Positions 61,226-64,000 of a stretch of DNA of 64,000 nucleotides are shown piece after piece (position 1 is the first letter of the stretch; every line of letters starts with the position of its first letter). This DNA is from CALFCX01 sp041650595 (GTDB taxonomy: Bacteria; Margulisbacteria; WOR-1; JAKLHX01). The notes beneath the pieces were generated by a model. It was not told where the DNA came from, did not search any database, and saw only the letters and a list, made by a program, of their open reading frames with translations. Both the position numbers and the translations under genes were made by a program. The stretch spans positions 12,170 to 76,169 of the forward strand of contig JBAZKW010000010.1 in the NCBI GenBank assembly GCA_041650595.1, given 5' to 3'.

Positions 61226-64000
61226 TTAGTCTTTCTGCAACTTCAGAAGAGACTTTATCTCTTCGATCTGCCTTTTCAGCTCTTCATTTTCCTGCTTTAG
61301 CTTTTTCATCTCCAGGAGCATTAGTACGGATATGCGGTCGTACTTTACGCTTTCAGGCTGATTGTCCCTATCAAGCACTACCAGCTGCGGAATTACTTTA
61401 TTGACATCTTCGGCTATAAGCCCGAAATCCCGCGTTCCCTGCTTTTTCCAGGTAAACGAGACCGGTTTTAGATCGTATATTTTTGTTGAATCAACTTCGA
61501 GAGAAGATACGTCTTTTTTATACCGCAAGGAAGAAGTGTTCTTTATGAGATTTCCATCAACGTCTATACCAACAGCTGTCCCGCTTCCTTCGCTCATTGA
61601 TGTAGCGTTAACGGTCCCAGAAAGATACAGGTTTGCCCATCTGATGTCACTTGCCCCGAGGCTGTATTCGCTGCCCGTCTCATCAGGGACAAGCGGCCAG
61701 TTGAACACAAATGCTCCGTTTGCCATATCTGCTACCAATGTCGCAGAATTCGAAAAATCTGTTTTTGCGAACATTATCTGAGGATTATCAGTCCCCGATT
61801 TATCAACTATCGCTAATTTATCATATATTCCAAGACCATAGGGAAAAGGCATTACCTCTGGCATGCTGCTATAACCAGTCCCATTTAGAACCGGAATCGA
61901 AACATTCAAACCGGGAACAAAAAACGAAAGGTCAACCGCCCATTCCTCTGTTCTTAAAGGAGTGGCGGTATTTGTCCTCAGTAAAGCTTCTTGGCTGACA
62001 ATTAACGATGACGCGTTAATTGTTCCCGTAGTTGTAAGCCGGACAGATCCCAAATCAATATCTTTTGAAGCTCCTGTATAAGGAATATAGGTAGTTGAAG
62101 CGTGCGACGCTGTTTCAAATGTTGACAATACCGCATTCATAGCTGCTGTCGTCTCAAAGGTACTTAAAGCTGCATCATTAAATACACCCGTCAGATGAGA
62201 GCCGTCACCATAATGCGTTCCAGCTATCGATGCGGCGCTTATACTGCCGGTTGAAGTAATATCCTTAGCGGTAAAATCCCTATAGACCTCATCATCATCA
62301 CTATACAAACTCAAATTTTGCGACATTTTAAGAGTAGTGCTTTCATAGTCATATTTGAGATCGACAGCTGACATGCTTTTCGCAGAACTGTCATAATGCC
62401 CTAATGTAACAGTCACCTGCTGTTCCGAATCTTGGTTGAACATTGCCAAAGAGCCTAAAACCATGCCAACTTTCCTACCGAAAATAGCATTTACGGAAGG
62501 GATCAATGCCGGAGCGGTTATATCCACATCTGGACCCATATTCACCGTAAAAGTTTCTGTCGTCAATATCCAATAATCGGTGACAGTCCCTGAAGTAAGT
62601 CCGGTATCGAATTTTGGACTACCGTTTGTGACAGTCTGCGGTGTTGTCTGATCAAGGGCTAAATAGTTGGCTTGTGAATGCACAGCTGTTTCAAACGTTC
62701 CGAGTGATGCATCTGTAGCATAATAAGATGCGCTCTGCCCGTTTAATTGATTTGCATTCCCTGCCGTCGTTGCATAACCCGCACTTCCAGCCGTTTCCGC
62801 TGTCGTCGCGCTTGTAGCAATGACCCCTGTTAGACTTGATCCGTCACCGTAATGTTTTCCCGCTATGGATATAGCGCTTATACTAGCCGTGCTTGTTATA
62901 TCTCCGGTGACTGCCAATTTTTTGTCAAACGTGTATCCCAGTATATTGGCATCGCTCGCGGCAAAGTTATAATAGCCGGAAGCATCGAGTTGCTGTGTTA
63001 CATAATTGGCCGAATCCAAGGTAGTGTTGAAACCATAAAATTTGAAAGAAGGATTTGTAGTTATATCGTTTTCGCCAATAGTGAAATTTGTTATTCTCGA
63101 TGTGTCATCCGTATCGTATATTTGAAGACTTGAATCTATCCAAAGAGTGTCGGTCGAGGGAGTAAATTCAAGCGCACTTTGGAGCGCATCATCCGATATT
63201 CCAAGAACAAATATCGAAGATGTTCTGCCCGTAGGCGCAATTAACAGCAGACCGCCTGCATTTATAATCCCATAATTAGGAAGCACCGAACTCGTCGGCC
63301 TTAAGGTAGGAATATAGCCGATTCCTAATCCTGTTAAGTCGATTTCTCCGAATGTCCAGTAGGAATTGGACGTCCCGACCGTAGAATTTACCCCTGCCGA
63401 CACGATACCTGTGGTGACCAAGTTATTGCTCCCCAGATTGAGAGCCGCCGATGCTCCCGTGTACGGAACATAGGTAGTTGAAGCGTGAGATGTTGTTTCA
63501 AACGTTGCCAGTGCACTCGTCGGCGCGTAATAAGATGCGCTCTGACCATTTAATTGAGTTGCGTTTCCCGCAGTCGTTGCATAACCTGCACTGCCCGCTG
63601 TCTCTGCAGTTGTCGCAGATGTCGCTGTAGTTGCAGAACCTGCCGTTGTTGCATAACCCGCACTGCCCGCAGTCTCCGCCGTTGTCGCGGATGTTGCCGT
63701 AGTTGCAGATCCTGCTGTCGTTGCATAGCCCGCACTACCGGCTGTTTCAGCCGTTGTAGCGGACGTTGCTGTAGTTGCTGAACCTGCAGTCGTTGCATAC
63801 CCCGCACTGCCTGCTGTCTCTGCCGTTGTCGCGCTTGTTGCAATGACCCCTGTCAGGCTTGAGCCATCGCCATAATGCTTACCTGCAATAGACGTAGCGC
63901 TTATACTAGCCGTGCTTGTTATATCTCCGGTGACTGCCAATTTTTTGTCAAACGTGTATCCCAGTATATTGGCATCGCTCGCGGCAAAGTTATAATAGCC
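61226..64000 (-). CDS. Surface fibre protein with S74-type C-terminal chaperone (5' end outside window)
   Basis: At least 924 residues; the frame stays open to the window edge and no signal peptide is in view, so the N-terminus is missing. Repetitive beta-structure/coiled parts (SATTAETAGSAGYATTAG type, about 24 residues each) alternate with unit domains. Near the end SLRYKKDVSSLEVDSTKIYDL with FGLIAEDVNKVIPQLV and a C-terminal helix (LMLLEMKKLKQENEELKRQ) is the intramolecular chaperone of endosialidase-type (Peptidase_S74) tail spikes, which trimerises and self-cleaves (the conserved Ser is in the opening SLRYKKDV). A 1023-nt in-frame duplication is seen (offset 62881 to 63904). Confidence 0.8.
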   Translation of the reverse strand, partial: GYYNFAASDANILGYTFDKKLAVTGDITSTASISATSIAGKHYGDGSSLTGVIATSATTAETAGSAGYATTAGSATTATSATTAETAGSAGYATTAGSATTATSATTAETAGSAGYATTAGSATTATSATTAETAGSAGYATTAGNATQLNGQSASYYAPTSALATFETTSHASTTYVPYTGASAALNLGSNNLVTTGIVSAGVNSTVGTSNSYWTFGEIDLTGLGIGYIPTLRPTSSVLPNYGIINAGGLLLIAPTGRTSSIFVLGISDDALQSALEFTPSTDTLWIDSSLQIYDTDDTSRITNFTIGENDITTNPSFKFYGFNTTLDSANYVTQQLDASGYYNFAASDANILGYTFDKKLAVTGDITSTASISAISIAGKHYGDGSSLTGVIATSATTAETAGSAGYATTAGNANQLNGQSASYYATDASLGTFETAVHSQANYLALDQTTPQTVTNGSPKFDTGLTSGTVTDYWILTTETFTVNMGPDVDITAPALIPSVNAIFGRKVGMVLGSLAMFNQDSEQQVTVTLGHYDSSAKSMSAVDLKYDYESTTLKMSQNLSLYSDDDEVYRDFTAKDITSTGSISAASIAGTHYGDGSHLTGVFNDAALSTFETTAAMNAVLSTFETASHASTTYIPYTGASKDIDLGSVRLTTTGTINASSLIVSQEALLRTNTATPLRTEEWAVDLSFFVPGLNVSIPVLNGTGYSSMPEVMPFPYGLGIYDKLAIVDKSGTDNPQIMFAKTDFSNSATLVADMANGAFVFNWPLVPDETGSEYSLGASDIRWANLYLSGTVNATSMSEGSGTAVGIDVDGNLIKNTSSLRYKKDVSSLEVDSTKIYDLKPVSFTWKKQGTRDFGLIAEDVNKVIPQLVVLDRDNQPESVKYDRISVLMLLEMKKLKQENEELKRQIEEIKSLLKLQKD
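63590..63840 (-). repeat. In-gene 72-nt tandem repeats of the surface fibre
   Basis: Three to four near-identical 72-nt units encoding SATTAETAGSAGYATTAGSA; only one copy occurs in the duplicated downstream unit. Likely a source of length variation. Confidence 0.7.

Noticed and set aside
63590..63840. Regular 72-nt repeats looked at first like a CRISPR array
   Set aside because: Repeats are contiguous, in frame and code for a surface protein; there are no unique spacers and no cas genes.

Overview
The window looks like chromosome from an uncultured, Gram-negative-type bacterium of a candidate phylum. A Margulisbacteria/Saganbacteria-like (WOR-1-like) affiliation is my best guess, from a DUF5674 protein, PorV-like and FlgD-Ig surface proteins, and palindromic repeats embedded in genes. 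This is inference; no marker phylogeny was possible. 16S rRNA is not next to the 23S-5S unit.

Layout. (1) 1-20.6 kb: a biotin operon (54-aa ORF, bioB, bioF, a BioH/BioG-like hydrolase, bioC, bioD, all leftward, with bioA at the left edge) broken up by unrelated genes. Among these are a leaderless-looking operon (membrane protein, dihydrolipoamide-dehydrogenase-like protein, GT4-toroid fusion), a convergent GH130 gene, a GalE-like epimerase and a frameshifted metallopeptidase. (2) 20.6-33 kb: homospermidine synthesis (hss plus a group IV decarboxylase), glucan phosphorylase, a D-2-hydroxyacid dehydrogenase, a lipoprotein, a GH2/GH5-like hydrolase, an SrkA-like kinase and pabB. (3) 33.1-38.4 kb: a tightly coupled rightward operon encoding two secreted subunit-like proteins, a chaperone-like protein and a 1064-residue usher-like outer-membrane protein. 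(4) 38.4-41.6 kb: lineage-specific genes and a DUF5674 pair. (5) 41.6-46.4 kb: a leftward 23S-5S operon with a group I intron (LAGLIDADG ORF), an intervening sequence with a GIY-YIG ORF, and a third ORF-less insertion. (6) 46.4-51.4 kb: rightward lineage-specific genes, including three membrane paralogs with pentapeptide-like tails. (7) 51.4-64 kb: a leftward operon of surface fibre, FlgD-Ig proteins, PorV-like proteins, an ExeA-like ATPase and a receiver protein.

The most striking signal is one promoter architecture, TGAAATTT-N14-CGATA, found at fourteen positions with an invariant 14-nt spacer, each just upstream of a gene or operon. It resembles a FliA/sigma-28 or ECF promoter and not a sigma-70 one. 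It drives mostly genes of unknown function: paralog families, a degenerate histidine-kinase-like protein, a methyltransferase, an epimerase, a Gfo/Idh/MocA oxidoreductase, a glycoside hydrolase and a putative metallopeptidase. Several of these genes sit antisense inside the biotin operon. Together they look like one alternative-sigma regulon spread through the chromosome, and it is the best candidate here for an undescribed system.
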